NCBI RefSeq assembly: GCF_016086655.4
Contig: NC_052131.2
Coordinates: 12,817,940 to 12,881,939, forward strand
Source: Lepeophtheirus salmonis
Lineage: Eukaryota > Arthropoda > Copepoda > Siphonostomatoida > Caligidae
Direction: 5' to 3'
DNA: 64,000 nucleotides
The position numbers were made by a program, and so were the translations under genes. The number at the start of each line of letters is the position of its first letter. The stretch's first letter is position 1. A model generated the notes under the pieces. That model did not search any database. It was not told the origin of the DNA and saw only the letters and a list, made by a program, of their open reading frames with translations. Of the stretch, positions 25,340 to 37,098 are shown one piece after another.

Positions 25340-26190
25340 CCTCTGATCCAGATGTGATTGGGGGAAAGATATTTACGACATGCAGAGAAGAGATTGTCCT
25401 GTATTTATATAAAATGGGAAACTTTATGGCAAAAAAGAGATATCTACCAGAAGATATAACTTACGGACGAATTGTTTTTATCCTCAAAAAGGGAGATGGC
25501 TTAAAACTTGACAATAGGAGACCAATCACTGTACTAAACGAAACATACAGAATACTTTCTGGAGTGATAGCAAGTCGGATGGAACTTATTTTAAATAAAA
25601 AGATAGGCCTAAAGCAAAAATGATTTTGAAAGGAAATAAAATATCTGACATTTCCCGGAATATTCGGACAGCAATTGAAGCAGTGGATAGGAACAAGCGG
25701 TTTGGAGCTATTATTGCGATAGATTCTTCAAAAGCATTCGATTCCCTTTCTTATTCTCACATTTTGAGATTGGTGAAAAAACTAATACCAAGCCGTTTTT
25801 TATCCCTGCAGGGCATTAATTGCTGCGGGATCATCGACAGTTACTGTTGGAAGTAAAAAGAGCAGACCGATTAGCTTGAGTAAAAGTTGTCGGCAGGGTT
25901 ATCCTTTGGCCTCCCTCCTCTTTGTAGCTGCAATGGAAGATCTAAGAACCGCCATGACAAGAAAATATCTAAAATTCGGTGTAAATTTTGAAATATTAAA
26001 CAAGTTATAGATCTTTATGCCGATGATGTGACCGTGATGATAGAAGCGAACTTGGAAGCTCAATTGCAAAGACGAATATGTATTATCTTATCCTATTTTA
26101 CAACGTTCGAAAAAAAGTATGGATTGAAAATCAATAAATCAACGATTGCAATTCTCCCGATTGGCTCATGGCATCCGGAAAAAGGTTAGA
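25340..26190 (+). pseudogene. LINE reverse transcriptase remnant
   Basis: The reading begins near 25340 and passes LPEDITYGRIVFILKKGDGL, then DNRRPITVLNETYRI (the RT 'N-W/R-RPI-x-L-L' block). It goes on to SDISRNIRTAIEAV, then FGAIIAIDSSKAFDSLSYSH (palm motif A with the first catalytic Asp). SCRQGYPLASLLF is the 'RQGxPLSP' block near 25890. In a shifted frame LYADDVTVMIE at 26013-26045 contains the YADD active site (26016-26027), followed by EKKYGLKINKSTI. The frames change at about 25620, 25830 and 26005, and stops are present, so no active enzyme can be made from this copy. Confidence 0.85.
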
Positions 26191-27089
26191 AAATTTTAAA
26201 TTGTTCTACCATACAATTGATAACTGTTTTAGACATTAAATAGGTTGGCTCTGATACCTCAGATTTAAATTGGCTGGAACTAAAATGTGAGTCAATAATT
26301 TTATCAAAGGCTGGCAAAATTTTAACCTTAAAAAAAGAATAGACCTTTTTAACACTTTTGTTATTTCAAATGTTTGGTATGGTGCTACCTCTTTATCAAT
26401 ATTGGCGGATGATGCCATATTGGAGGAAATTTTTTGGTTAGATAATATTTTTTATGGGAATTACATTTCTGCTTTAAAGAGACATAGAAATCGTTTGGGT
26501 GGTGGCCTCAAATCTTTTGTGGACATAATCACAAAAATTTATTCGAAATAATTTGTTAATATAACGGAGAATCCCAAGATGGAGTGGAGATATATGATAA
26601 CATATAGTCATACTATGAATATGTTATACTTGGAACTGATCTTAATAATGGATATATCGACGACTTTTCCCCTATGCTTGGTAACACAAAGGTTTCTTAG
26701 AAAAGCGACTCCCACTTAAGATTGTGGAACGACTGTGGATAAAATTCTTAAAAATCATGAAAAAAAACCCATATTTTTTTATGAATTTACTTGTCCCTGT
26801 GTCTTTGGAATGGGAGACACTTACAAAAAATTAGCTAACAGTACATGATATTGATAGTCACTCTATTTTTTTTTTTTTTACCGGGAAGTTTAAATTTCCT
26901 CTCATTAGACATGCCAAGCTACACAATGAAGCAGTCCCTAGGCATTTGAAAATGAATTTTTATAATTTAGAAGTGGTCTCTGCGTCGTCAAGGTGTGAGG
27001 GATGGATTAGGGAACTAAATCTATCTCGTAATTGGATGCATAGGATTATGTCTTCGACTTCCCGAATTGCTGATGGAAGAAAACTCATC

Positions 27090-27536
27090 AGCAATCCATG
27101 TAAAGATTGTGGTAAACTATTCAATACCATAAGACACACTTTTTCCGAATGACCACAATTACATATTCTGACATCATTTATTAGTTTAAACCTTAAGGGT
27201 CTGGAGGACAATAATGTTAATATAATAACGGCGATAATTCTATTCAGCATGCCATCAAAAAAGAAAGAAAGTACTTCTAAACCTAGGTCGATAAGAAATG
27301 TTTTATTCATTGTAAAGAGTTACCTAGCTAAGAATATAACTGTAGGAGAACCTGTGGTTGCGGAGGATATTCGGCGAATTTTAATTTCGGAGGTGGGAAA
27401 ATATGGAGCGTTGGAGTTGAAGATACCCAGGGCAATCGAGGGTACTTGGGACTGGGCCACTGATATTATTAGATATCATTCTTCAAACACATCAAGACAT
27501 TTTCGGACTTTTCCAGAAGATACTCAATTTTTTTAG
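27090..27536 (+). pseudogene. LINE ORF2 C-terminal zinc motif and tail
   Basis: CKDCGKLFNTIRHTFSE (27099-27149) is the C-x2-C ... H-x4-C motif that ends many LINE ORF2 proteins. The final Cys codon position now reads TGA (27150-27152), so a single change both removes the last zinc ligand and stops the frame. The open frame resuming at 27249 (MPSKKKESTSKPRSIRNVLF and onward to 27536) is the downstream tail in the next reading frame. It has no catalytic motif. It is annotated separately because the tail is unusually well kept for so decayed an element. Confidence 0.65.
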
Positions 27537-27800
27537 AAGGAGCAGAAAAAAAACGTGCTAGTTGTTGTTTTGGATGTAGATTCGCTATCAATATTTTATG
27601 TTTGTATTTTATTGATTTTAGATGCTAAGGGTTTGAATTTAGATATATTAATATTTTATGTTTAAAGGCCTTAATCTGGTGAATAAATTTTAAAATATAG
27701 TGTTTAATGATATTTTTATCAATACATCTTCACCAGAAAATTTTGGATAATTTCAACTTTGACAAATTATTTTCTGTCTCAATAAAGGTTTAAAAAAACC

Positions 27801-28400
27801 GAAAAACAAAAAAAACGAGATTCTATGAATTTATAAGGTCAAAACAAAATATAAGCAACAATAACAATTTTATGTATTATAACGAATGTAAAAAAAAATT
27901 AATCATTTAAATTGAGATTATATAAATTTTTAGTAGTTTATAAAAGATCAGTGCTAATAAATTTATGGATTTTACAGTAAAAAGTCAAAAACTTGTTTTT
28001 TCTTTTTAAGAAAAGGTACACCTCTTATTTTCCTCTTCCCACCCCCTTTCAAGGAGGATTAAAAACAAGTAAATTTTCTTTTTAAATTTTTTTCTCAGAT
28101 ACTGAAGCAGGTTAAGAATGGCAAACAACGCTCATTGGTAGGATGTTATTTGTAAACAGTGCGATGAATTATTATTTTGTGCCTCTACCGGAGAAGGAGT
28201 CCATGATAATAAAATTAAAGGTGGACATGAAGCCTTGGATTCTGAGTGGAATAATTTTGTTTGTATGTTTTGCCAGGAGGATTAACACCTGGATAGTGAC
28301 AACAATGTAGTCTATTTTGGGACACTCGTCATTTGAAGGAGATGTAACGACAAACCAATTCAGCTGGGTGAGTCTCAATTGGAAATAATGCCATACTATG
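27801..28400. other. Gap between two LINE fragments
   Basis: Mostly AT-rich. The minus-strand frame at 28172-28408 (KIDYIVVTIQVLILL, with SFSGRGTK near its end) is reminiscent of an endonuclease 'R/K-IDYI-V' segment. It might belong to the minus-strand LINE fragment that follows, but this is not secure. Confidence 0.35.
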
Positions 28401-29260
28401 TCCTCCACTACTCCTCACAATTGGTAAGTTTTTGTGTTTTTCCAATATTTTTAGACACTCCTGATGTTTTTATGAACCCTTGTATTGTTTCAAGTCTCGC
28501 TTGATTGTAGCACTTCCTCTCTAGTTTCTAGTTCCTTTACAGAAAAACGTCAGCTCATTTGCATATATAAGGGTTACAATGTGCTTTATGAAAATATAAC
28601 TGATAAATACAGATGGAGAAGGTACATCTGTTTTTCGTGCTTCTCGATGGACATCAAACGTATTTTGGTGCCTGGTATGTCGATTTTCAAAGAAGAGTTC
28701 GTCAGCAAGGCAGATATTTTTTTAATAATCCATCAAGAAATTTATATTTATACAGTTTCCTGATTATGAATTTATCGGAGATATTATGAAATGCTTTCTC
28801 AAAGTTAAATATAAATTCAATAAAGTTTTCATTTTCTGAGCAGTCAATGGTGTCTTCGACAATTTGACAATTCCATTATTTAAAACACCTGTAAGATCTT
28901 TTTAAATGGTATTTAAAAGATAAATAGGTATGTAAATTTTTTCATTTCTTCAACCCGAACGATTTTTCTTTAGTATCCGTGCCAGAGATCCAGTATTGAT
29001 CAAATTTGGAACAAATCCCATTTTAAATATATTCTCATAGATTGCATGTCGAAAAGGGGTTTTTGATTATTAATGATGCGATAAAATTAAAAGGGTAGAC
29101 CTGCAGACCCGTAGACTTGTATCTTTTATTGTAATTACTGATAAAGTTTGTAATCTCAATTTTTTTAGTTGAGTCGTGTATATTTTTAAGGGTATATTTA
29201 ATTTGATTGTCTGTTTCTTCATATTGAGGTGGCAAGGATCATTGTAAAGATGGTTTACAT
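28400..29260 (-). pseudogene. LINE reverse transcriptase fragment, opposite strand
   Basis: Minus-strand translation gives the linker before RT (EETDNQIKYTLKNIHDSTKK ... NKRYKSTGLQVYPFN, 29035-29235). It then gives ILKKN and LLNTI segments resembling RT block 1-2. NGIVKL... and VEDTIDCSENENFIEFIF plus NFEKAFHNISDKFIIRKL (about 28745-28875) are palm motif A, 'DFEKAFD', with both Asp residues altered. The order and spacing match L1/Tx1-like RTs. Frames shift several times and no YxDD block was found. It lies opposite in orientation to the larger LINE at 24265-27800, so it is a separate insertion. Confidence 0.65.
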
Positions 29261-29734
29261 TTTAAAAGATTCTTTATGTGGGACCCATTCTAGCAAAATT
29301 CGCACAGGGAGTCTGGAGAACATTAAAGGAAACCATATTACTTAGAATAAATATTGCCAGTTTCTTGAGCTATTTCTTGGGGGTCTTCTGTTAATCATAC
29401 ATTTTACAAAAAAAACTATTATTTATGTCATTGTAATAAAAAATGAGAAATTTAATAGACTTTCAAAGAAAGAATTCTTTATTTTTGGTACTTAAAGGGA
29501 ATTATTTTCTCAAAAAAAAGATACAGAAGTATTGGATAAATATTTTTAATCCAAAAACAATATTTTATACCTTATATATATATATGTCTTTCAAGGAGGA
29601 AAATAAACACTAAATTATGTGAATGGTGGGGAAAATAATTTCAAGAATGCACTTTATTTACTATAACATCAAATATGTTAGGTTATGAAGGTCATGTTAG
29701 GTATGTTTTTGAAGTAAAAACAATCAGAAACACA

Positions 29735-30295
29735 CCCCAATTTAATGGGAAGGGGATAGTGGAAATTTTGTTGACTAGTGTAATATAGGGATAATTTTAG
29801 ATGAATGTCCTTTAGGGTGACGAAAAATCATTTTTTTAAAGTAATTGCTTAGGTTACAATATGGTTCCTAATTGTCCAAGAAACATATAAGAAAAGTCTC
29901 CATAGTTTAAAAAATATATTTACAGGTAGCTCAACGGACATAAAGATTTAAAAATTTATATTTTGAAAGAAAAAACTGAGTATTTTCTTAAATACTATTC
30001 ATATACTTTAAATTAAAGTTTTTTTTTGTAAAAACAATAAATCGAACTACTAAATTTACAATAAAAAGTCATTGAAGTTAATTAAAATTTAGCTTATTAC
30101 CAATTTTTTATTTATTTAGTATATTGTAACCCAACTGTTGAACTGATAAACAATATAATTTGCAATCACGTTTAAATCAAATTAAATTCAGTGAAAAAAA
30201 TTAAATTTTTAATAACTATGACCTTAGTGACCATTTTAATTCAACTTAAACACATAAAACCAGTAATATAAATCTAGGTCACCCTAGTCGAAAAT
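29735..30295 (-). repeat. Large inverted repeat, left arm
   Basis: Reverse-complement similarity to 31155-31735 runs along the entire block. Shared landmarks in order are 'ggaagggga.agt', 'gctcaacg', 'actgagtattttcttaaata', 'actactaaattta', 'gtaacccaactg/ccattggactgataaa', 'cttagtgacc' and 'acacataaaa'. It is AT-rich without coding potential. The same family recurs at about 40560-40900 and 43170-43790. Confidence 0.8.
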
Positions 30296-31154
30296 ACTAC
30301 CTACAAAAAAAAAGTTCATTTGGATACATATTTATTCTTTTTCTTGATGATATATCAAATAAATGAACAAGTACTTAATTTATAATATTTATTCAGTTCA
30401 CCCGCTATATTATATAATGATCGCCTCCCCTTTCCACAATATCATAGTATACGTGGAGCGAAGAAATTTTTTCTGATGCCCCTACTATTCTAAAGTGCTG
30501 GGTCAACTTTTAAAAAACTATCAGACAGCCACAAAATTTCTTCCATTTTTTTGAATTCTTCGGGACAAAGTCTTCAATATTTTTATGTATAAAATCCTAA
30601 ACTAACTTTATCGTCGAAGAAAGGGAGTCCAATGAGTTCTTCCTCCGACAAATACCACAAATGTTTGGAAAATTTGCAAAAAGTGAATATATAAGCTTGT
30701 CTATTAATTGAGAATATTCAATAAACAACTTCATTAGACTGAGATCGTTCAAAGAAGAATTGGAAGCCTAAGATGTTTTGACCAAAGTTTAAATACATAC
30801 TCTTACATTAGAGTGCATTGCACCAGACTACATAAACTTAACTCTACACTCAGGGGCATTGTCACAAAATATAATTAATAGCCTCTTTTATACCTTTTTT
30901 CGGATTAAAAAAAAAAAAATTCAATAGTAATATATCGTGTTCCTTCCAAAAAATTGCCCGCCTCTTCATCTGCAGTTACAGGTTTATAGTTAGTTTTGTT
31001 TATGTATGACCAATTTTCTTTGAATTTTTTGAAAAAAAGAACATCTCATGACAATGTGGCACCCAACACTCTTGGAAAATAGTTCAACTAACTAATTCTA
31101 TTAATGGAGTCTTCAAGCAAATAGTATAAATTTTTTACCTTATACCCATCTTCA
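30296..31154. other. Spacer between inverted-repeat arms
   Basis: About 860 bp of AT-rich DNA with no recognisable reading frame or transposase. It could be unique DNA between two independent copies, or the interior of one foldback-type element. Confidence 0.4.
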
Positions 31155-31735
31155 AATAAGATGACTTCGATTTTTATTTATGATTTTATGTGTTAAAATT
31201 GAATTAAAATCGTAACTTTGCGTGAAAAGGGCATAAAAAGGTCACTAAGACCATAGTAATTAGAAATTTAAATTTTTTCGTTGAATTTAATATCATCTAA
31301 ACGTAATTACAAATTTTCATATTTATCAGTCCAATGGTTGAGTTGGGATATGCTAAAGAAATAAAAACAGATTCATGGGCTATAATTCAATCAACTTCAA
31401 TTGAAATTATATTGATCATATGAATATTTTTTTTTGTTGAAATAATTATCAAATAAATTTTAAAGTAAATTTAGTAGCTCAATTGATTGTACTTACAAAA
31501 AACCTTAAATTTGAAGTATATGAAACGTATTTAAGAAAATACTCAGTTTTTCTTACAAAATGTAAATTTTCAAAAATTTAGGGGCGTTGAGCCACTTCTA
31601 AATGTTTTTTTAAAACTGTTAACAATTGTTTTTTGTACAATTAGGTACCGATTTTTAACCTAAATCATTTACTTTTTCACAAAAAATTAAGTTTTTTGCC
31701 CCCTACTGTCCCTTCCTATAATACTTGACCGTAGT
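31155..31735 (+). repeat. Large inverted repeat, right arm
   Basis: Partner of the left arm in reverse orientation. The outer end reads 'taggggcgttgagccacttc'-like sequence followed by 'cccctactgtcccttcctat'. A block at 43630-43720 has the same 'gttgagc.acctctaaat.ttt' segment in the same orientation. No coding sequence. Confidence 0.8.
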
Positions 31736-32027
31736 AATAATCCTTACTTACATACATAAAATGAGGCCTTTCTTATAATGCAGTTTTGTTTCATATTTCA
31801 AATTTTTCGATTCTTCAATAACAAAATTTATTTATAAGAATAATTTAAAGGTTTTTATTATCATAAAGCATTTACTAATATCTGAAAGTTTTGTTTCTTT
31901 CTTTAGATATTTTTTATATTTAAAGAAGAATAAGGGAGGGGGGAAGAGTGAAACAACTAACTAATAAATATCGGAATTCTTTGAAAAAAAAAGAAGACTA
32001 TGAAAAAATAAAAAAATATACCTGCCA

Positions 32028-32061
32028 AACTATCCTATATATATATATATATAGGATAGTT
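32028..32061. repeat. Perfect 34-bp palindrome with TA core
   Basis: AACTATCC, then nine TA units, then GGATAGTT. The 8-bp unique arms are exact reverse complements around an alternating TA tract, giving a potential cruciform. Confidence 0.9.
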
Positions 32062-32514
32062 CATTCTTAAACATTTTTTTCTAAATTATATATTTACACA
32101 AAGTAAACTCACAAAAGCTTATACTACATATATTCACATCAAAGAAAACAGTTTTTCCTTTCAGTTACTGAAACAAATACATACTAAATAAATATATAGA
32201 TTTATATTGAATAGAAAACGAAATATTAGGCTTGTGTATCTTTCATTATAAATGCTTTTAATTTTTTAAATATGCATGCATTTAATATCATTTCTATATA
32301 ATGATATATAGAATGCCACGTTGAATTTGGATTTGTACATATACAAATAATACGATCGAAATACAAGTAATGATTCTATACAAGGATAATGTAGCTTATT
32401 ACCAAAGTACATGTTTTTCATATAGATTAGAAAAATTAAATACATTAGCTCTACTGAGTTATAATTTAATTACTTAGTTCATAATTACTTTTTTCAATGT
32501 ACATATTTAGCAGT

Positions 32515-32935
32515 GTCCAGCTTTGGTCTGAAAGTCCTGGATCGGTCTGAAATCATGATGAGGAGGATGCCTGGCTTCAAATTTGGTTTTGCCCAGTTCT
32601 ATAGATGAATTGTTGATAACATCATGTGCCTTGTAAAATTGTAAACATTGGCACAATAACGTCATACGAAGTCTAATGTGGCGCATAAATCATATTCGTA
32701 CAACTCATAAATGAGAAGTGGGCAAAAATTGGTTCCGAGATTAAGATCGAAAAAAAATGGACTGGATATTGAGATTTAAAAAAAATGTTCAACGATTTGA
32801 ATACAAATGAATTTCGGTCTAGGGTCTGGTTCAAATTATCCATCGAAGTCGGTCAAGAAAAACCACACTTTAAGATAAAACCCCCGTCTTGGACTGAGTC
32901 TCAAATTTAGTTAAAAATCCCTTGGCACCCAGTGC
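32515..32935 (-). repeat. Interspersed repeat, copy 2
   Basis: Aligns in reverse orientation with 16735-17090 by a series of shared words. It is rich in 'gg(t/a)c.gg' and 'ccgag' motifs and does not code. The plus-strand start has 'ccagctttggtctgaaagtc', which reads like an imperfect repeat of the next line's 'ctggatcggtctgaaatc'. Confidence 0.5.
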
Positions 32936-33906
32936 CCAAAATAATTTAAACATAAATAACTTCTAATGTATGCATTACTACTTAATAATATTATAACGAT
33001 TTATGTATCAATACATTTAAATACATATAACTGACAGACAGATAATTTTCTTCATAAAAAAAAGTTATTTAGGTTTTATGTTTTTTTTTTTTAAATATCG
33101 AAAAGTGATGACATTCAGATTAGCGTGAAAATATTTCAAAATCATAATAAAATATGAAATATATTTTGGCAACTTAGCAATTAAACAAAAAACAAGAAAA
33201 TTCGATTTACGATAAGCAAATGATCTAATATTAAGATTAAGGTGGTACATTGGTCTCACCTGGGCGTGGAAGGGAGAACTATAACTTTTGTAAGCTTTTC
33301 TTCGAAATATTGGATACAATCTGATTTTCAGATTGTTTCTACTTATGTTTTAGAGTACTAATTTTTTGTGTAATAACGGAGTCAGGGTTTCATTGTCTTT
33401 GGGGTACCAATAACTCTTATATATTATAATTATTGTTCCTTTTGTTACCATCTGACATAGTATATCAATGTCCGAACCAAACTATTATGAAGAAATTTGT
33501 CGTATTGTAACTTAGTATAAGGGGGATGGTTATATGTCCTTATATATATATATTTTTTATACTTCATTAGAATAAATTTGGTCAGAACAATATCTTGGAG
33601 AGGGCTATGTGAGAGTGCAAGCAAATATAATTAATATAAATCTAAATTATTTTTATGTGCGTTAATATAAAATTTAAACACCTGAAATGTCTTGTTATTT
33701 ATTCTTCAAAAAATATTGTTTTGTCTAATTTTCTTAATTTCTAATTGAAACTCGTTAATCACTATTTTAACCTTCCCAGCAACTGTTCCTGTGACAGGGA
33801 GTGTTGCAAACACGTTGTCATTTTTAAATATATTCAGAAATACCAGACATATATATGTATAGTGTGACACATTTGAACATGTCTAAACCCAACCTACTCT
33901 GAGTCT
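32936..33906. other. AT-rich non-coding stretch
   Basis: No supportable gene. The frame at 33065-33319 on the minus strand shows no motif. Confidence 0.55.
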
Positions 33907-33920
33907 ATTAGCCAAAAGTA
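33907..33920. repeat. Target-site duplication, left copy
   Basis: ATTAGCCAAAAGTA. An identical 14-mer lies at 37099-37112, immediately after the AT-rich 3' tail of the LINE. Confidence 0.85.
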
Positions 33921-34616
33921 TAAAGGATTTTGATAGAGTGTGAAAGTGCCGTTCTTGCTCTTGCCGTTTTTTTGTTCGATTCTGAGGGCTTAAACTATGT
34001 AGTGAGGATTTTCTGACAGTATCGGAAACCTAGGGGGATTGATTTGGACTTTCAGCTACGCCGTAGGATTGCCTGAGAGTTGCTTATAGACCGTCAAAGG
34101 TAAGGGACCAGTAACAGTAAGATTATTATAAGGAGATTTCTTTCCCTTTTCATTCACCTGGGTTGACGTCCTATTTTTCCTTTAATAATGGGAGTGTGTA
34201 CTCCTTCTCATCCCTTGCATATACTACGTTTGCCATACAAAAGATAGTAATTACCTTTGTAACATTAAGATCACGGCTAGCTTTTTGGTTAGCGTTCTTC
34301 CATAGAGTTGGAAAAGTCTAATAGATATAGGTAAACAATCATGGTTGTTCACTCCTCTTGATCGACTGATTGAACTATCGTTTGATCACTTATAGCAATT
34401 ACTTAAATTAAGCATTTTAGGCTACCTTTATAACGCCTAACGTCTAATCTATTCTCCATTGGATGAGGGATAACGAGAGGGAGGAAACTCTCCTCGGTCG
34501 TTGTTCAAAACATCTCAGATCATGTTTCATCGAGAAATAATGAATACCCCTAGGCTGCAGAAATTTCTGCAGTACCTTCGATACCAAAAGCTTCCTTATG
34601 GCCTTTATTTAAACTA

Positions 34617-34847
34617 CTAGTAAATTACTTAAATGACAGTACTCCAGATGAAGAAGTTTTCCTAGACTACGAAGTAGCGATCAATAAACTTGTACTGCCT
34701 ACCTATGACCTATCACATATAAGTGCAGAAATGGATCCCGGATTGTGCATTTGTATGCACAAAAATGCCTATTTACATCATACAAAAATTCTCAAATTTA
34801 ACTCTTCCCATGGACTACAAATAGACGTAAACAGAATAAAAATTTAA
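34617..34847 (+). pseudogene. LINE ORF1-like remnant
   Basis: A 76-codon open stretch to TAA at 34845-34847, starting LVNYLNDSTPDEEVFLDYEV and continuing AINKLVLPTYDLSHISAEMD. It begins without an ATG after a stop in the previous frame (an ATG frame at 34532 ends at TAG 34618-34620). It lies between the leader and the endonuclease, where LINE ORF1 belongs. There is no recognisable RNA-recognition or zinc-knuckle motif, so ORF1 identity rests on position. Further open pieces at 35220-35640 (with SGSEKIQTEREPEKIDFVQI) continue the same region. Confidence 0.5.
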
Positions 34848-35744
34848 AATTGATGTCATAGGCTTAAAATCTTCACATCAAAAATTGACAAATCACCCAT
34901 TCCAAACCAAGCACTACGATAAATTTTCGAAGTATAAGGGGCCGACCTAGGCTCGAATTTGAAGCTCTTTACTAAAATAGTGTCGGTGGTTGAACCTGTG
35001 AGATCAACAAAAAATCAAAAAAGTTTATCAGAACATCCAGCGATAAATGAGTAAGTTGAAACCATTGGTTCGGGATCTCTCTTGCTCGAAGTAACGGGAG
35101 ATCCTCGTAAAATTCCTCAACTTTTACCGTTGAAAGGAAATATCATCAAATTGGTTTTTGATCAATCATATTAACAATATAGTAACTGCTTCAGATTTGG
35201 GTACTCATTGACCAAATATGAAGGCTCTAAGGTCTATAAAAAAGCAAAGTCCAAAGATTGAGGCAGGAAAGTCCTATAGAAACCAAAGATGAGAGATCTG
35301 AGGGACATAAAGTCGTTGTGGAATCTCTGAAGGACATCCACTTGAAGGAATTGAAGAATCTCATATGAATCCCAGTGGTAAAAATGCCGATGACAAGACA
35401 TTGAAAAATCCCATATTATTTCTGGAACTGTCTTCATCTAATATTTCCGGGTCAGAGAAAATCCAAACGGAGAGGGAACCTGAAAAGATTGATTTTGTAC
35501 AAATAAATGATTCTGCCATATCCAGTGAAGAGAACCGATTGAAGGTTTTTTTTGTCTTTTTTTTTTTCGAAAACAGCAATGGCAACTTATCTGAAGCAGT
35601 TTTTTTTTTCGTTGGTCGGTATCTCAAAGTCATTGGCTGATGTCAGATCGGTTAATGTTCCAGATAATTCTTGGGCATCCTCAGAAGCTCTCAAGAGCTA
35701 CTTTTTATCAATCTTTTAGCAAACTTTAAACCACCACTATTATT

Positions 35745-36470
35745 ATGACACCTCTTGTATCTTTCAATGTAAACTCAATTTCTTCATCTAGCAGGGCCTC
35801 CAAGGGATTTAATTACATAAGTGCCTTGCCTTTACCAGATAATATAACACTTGTCGATTCAAGAGTACAGGATATAAACAAGATCACCCATCTTCTCCCA
35901 AAGGCACATATCCTTTTCTATTCAAAGGCTATCAGAAAGTCAACTCACCCCGCAAGAGGAGTAATAGTGCTAATCAATGAAAATTCAAGGCCAACTGGAA
36001 TAGTCCGTTAGGTAATTACGGTGTCGACTCTTTGGATTTCCTTGGAAACAAAACAACATTGTTTGCAGTTTATAGCCCAAACCATGATTCTAAAAATTGG
36101 TTCTCAAAACTAGTCCCTTTGGACGGAAAGGAATTATTAGTAGCGTGGACTTCAATGAAACCCAAAAACCAAGTCGGGAAGCCCAGGGTTATAATGGTTC
36201 ATACAATAAAAAGAGTGCTTCAGATCTGGAACAAATAATATCAGGTTATAACTTACCAGACTTAGGTCTCACATGCGATAACCTCCCCCAAAAATGAATT
36301 TTAATGGAAAAACGAGGACTAGCAAAGTAATAAGGGGCAGACTTGATTGTATAATCGCTTCACACCGAGTAGCAAACATCCTAAACGAATTCAGCATGCT
36401 TCCATCGAACATCTGAGATCACTACCCAGTTTTAGCATCATTTAAGCGTCCTCCCTCAACCTGGAAATCT
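35745..36470 (+). pseudogene. LINE endonuclease domain, frameshifted
   Basis: From ATG 35745 the reading MTPLVSFNVNSISSSSRASK has the 'FNVNSI' motif that starts apurinic-type LINE endonucleases. In place of the usual 'LQETR' it has LVDSRVQDINKI, so the metal-binding Glu position is altered. ARGVIVLINENS follows, the 'GGVAILI' block. After a frameshift at about 36010, VDFNETQKPSREAQGYNGSY contains the 'GDFN' block, and LEQIISGYNLPDL follows it. The last part (RLDCIIASHRVANILNEFSM, then a stop in place of Ser before DHYPVLASF) is the SDH block. At least two frameshifts and a stop make it inactive. Confidence 0.75.
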
Positions 36471-37098
36471 TCCTGGAAGCTCAATGTTTCCTTACTGGAT
36501 TCAGAAAGTAAACTAGATGATAAAACCTAGGTCATTCGTGACTACAGCGTAAAGATGGAAAGTGGACTTTTGTTTCTATGGGATATGGAATGGAGATCCT
36601 AGAAGCCGTCTCTCCCAGTCAGAGATTACCGGAAAATGATGAATTATTACCATGTATAAAGCTTACCGACGCACCAAGGAAATCTCTACACCAGAGGGAT
36701 TCGGGATGGCTCTTGGGTGTTATTACTTATTATAAAATTAAATAAATCAACAAAATTCCCCCGTAATCACGTCAACATAGAATGATCGATACTACGTCAT
36801 ATAATATACTGAATGATATATTGGAGAAAAGGAAAAGAACAAGCGAGGGGTCTATAAAGAGCTCGCTTGAGACCCTCACTTCTTGATCTGATTACTTATC
36901 TACCGGGTTTTCTTTGTTCTTTTCTTCCGCCATTAATTAAACATATAATATTTCAAATTCTTACCTTGACTTGTTAGTATTTTTTATTTTTATAATTATT
37001 ATTTGGACATTGTATATTTTCTGTATTGGATTACAAACTTTTATGATTTGATTTTTGACTGATGTGATATGCATAAATAAATAATAAATATAAACAAA

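Larger units (their letters stand above)
24265..27800 (+). mobile_element. LINE (non-LTR retrotransposon), decayed, 5'-truncated
   Basis: About 3.5 kb in which the parts of a LINE ORF2 follow in order on the plus strand: apurinic-type endonuclease C-terminal half, linker, reverse transcriptase, then a C-terminal zinc-knuckle region and tail. The 3' end is AT-rich, with an AATAAA-like word near 27780. The style of the RT block (GDGLKLDNRRPITVLN, then YADDVTVMIE) and the terminal Cys-rich motif suggest an L1/Tx1-type element, but the clade is not certain. ORF1 and the endonuclease N-terminus are missing. Many frameshifts and stops make it inactive. No flanking target-site duplication was identified. 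Confidence 0.8.
33921..37098 (+). mobile_element. LINE bounded by a 14-bp target-site duplication
   Basis: A 3178-bp insertion flanked on both sides by ATTAGCCAAAAGTA, the hallmark of target-primed retrotransposition. Its order is a long 5' leader (33921-34520), ORF1-like remnants (34617-34847 and 35220-35640), an endonuclease domain (about 35745-36470), then a short non-coding 3' part. The 3' end is AT-rich with AATAAATAAT and ATAAATATAAAC. No reverse transcriptase block is found between the endonuclease and the 3' end, so the element carries a large internal loss or was copied from a deleted transcript. The 5' leader suggests it inserted without strong 5' truncation. Confidence 0.8.

Noticed and set aside
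35361..35640. Overlapping 90-codon open frames on both strands
   Set aside because: They overlap inside the LINE ORF1 region and include long T/A runs (FFVFFFFE). The plus-strand one is kept only as part of the LINE remnant; the minus-strand one is a shadow.
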